DNA from: Burkholderiales bacterium
Lineage (GTDB): Bacteria; Pseudomonadota; Gammaproteobacteria; Burkholderiales; CAIKXV01
Assembly: GCA_019751575.1 (NCBI GenBank)
Contig: JAIENF010000034.1
Coordinates: 1-5,428, forward strand
Direction of reading: 5' to 3'
DNA: 5,428 nucleotides
Positions within the stretch are counted from its first letter, which is position 1, and each line of letters starts with the position of its first letter. Below the pieces are notes generated by a model. The model searched no databases, was not told where the DNA came from, and worked only from the letters and a program-made list of their open reading frames with translations. Shown here piece after piece: positions 5,091-5,428 of the stretch. The position numbers and the translations under genes were made by a program.

Positions 5091-5428
5091 CAGTTGCGCG
5101 CGGGGTTCCCGAACAGGGCAGCCAGGGCCGGATCCACGCCCCCCACCGCACGCACACCGGGGGACGCGTAGCTCCCCACCGTCGGCTTCGGCATCTTCAT
5201 CCGGACCAGAGACTCCGCGAGCAGCGTCGCGCAACGGACTCCCTCGACCACCGGCACCGGCAGCAGCGCCTGCAGGTCGCGCTGCCATCCGGCAGCCACC
5301 GCGCCAGCCATCAGGATCACTTCCGCGCCCCGTTCGTCGATCGCCTTCTGCGCCAGCCCTGCCAGGGATCGCACCGCCCCCTGCGGGTCGGCCAGCGCCG
5401 CAGTCGGCCCGGCATCGATCGCCTCCAC
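5090..5428 (-). CDS. Asp/Glu/hydantoin racemase-family protein, C-terminal part (N-terminus outside window)
   Basis: 112 residues up to the TGA at 5090-5092. The codon at the window edge is GTG, but it is almost certainly internal: the family is about 220-250 residues and this fragment is the second half. Matching features are GAEVILMAGAVAAG (34-47), which corresponds to the 'GA-VIVLGCAGMAG' strand and loop; LPVPVVEGVRCATLLAESLV (56-75), corresponding to 'VPVIDGVAAAVKLAEALV'; and a tail GSYASPGVRAVGGVDPALAALFG like the HyuE C-terminus. Family members racemise or isomerise amino acids, hydantoins or related acids in the cytoplasm using two cysteines. The second catalytic cysteine expected in the GCAGM-type loop is replaced by Gly42; Cys66 lies elsewhere. 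The first cysteine is outside the window. The gene lies 223 bp upstream of tctC in the same direction, so a link to the transported solute is possible. Specific reaction unknown. Confidence 0.75.
   Translation of the reverse strand: MEAIDAGPTAALADPQGAVRSLAGLAQKAIDERGAEVILMAGAVAAGWQRDLQALLPVPVVEGVRCATLLAESLVRMKMPKPTVGSYASPGVRAVGGVDPALAALFGNPARN

Noticed and set aside
4867..5157. In-frame N-terminal extension of tctC by 97 codons
   Set aside because: It would overlap the racemase end, lacks a plausible signal sequence, and the ATG at 4866 has a good Shine-Dalgarno followed by a textbook signal peptide.

Overview
This window is high-GC, and every gene I can support lies on the minus strand. The gene set points to a betaproteobacterium, most likely Burkholderiales. 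The main reasons are a Bug-type solute-binding protein in a tripartite tricarboxylate transporter (TTT) operon and a DUF4870-type membrane protein carrying a LESHFRWQIRTFW motif. This is inference from gene families; no rRNA or other taxonomic marker is present.

In transcription order (right to left): the C-terminal half of an Asp/Glu/hydantoin racemase-family protein (5090-5428, cut by the window edge); a 223-bp gap with inverted repeats and a good Shine-Dalgarno; a complete TTT operon in the order tctC (3898-4866), tctB (3442-3894), tctA (1936-3441), with a 3-nt gap and then direct stop/start abutment; two GC-rich stem-loops just after tctA; a small exported protein resembling a free-standing SecDF P1-head domain (1332-1841); a small DUF4870-like membrane protein (795-1223); a 165-bp intergenic region with a strong sigma70-type promoter and an overlapping palindrome; and the N-terminal 209 residues of an exported DUF4198-family protein (1-629, cut by the window edge).

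Functionally there are two units. The first is a secondary carboxylate uptake system: TctC binds the solute in the periplasm and TctA/TctB carry it across the inner membrane. The upstream racemase may act on the imported compound or a relative of it. The second is the DUF4198 gene, whose family is linked to nickel/cobalt and other transition-metal uptake. Its promoter has a perfect TATAAT, a 17-bp spacer and a 13-bp perfect palindrome over the -35 element, as expected for a repressed, possibly metal-responsive gene. The two small proteins between these units have no clear role in either.

I see no mobile element, tRNA, rRNA or CRISPR array. The most interesting parts are the DUF4198 promoter/operator with its predicted mature N-terminal histidine, and the stand-alone SecDF-P1-head-like protein. 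Nothing here amounts to a clearly new multi-gene system.
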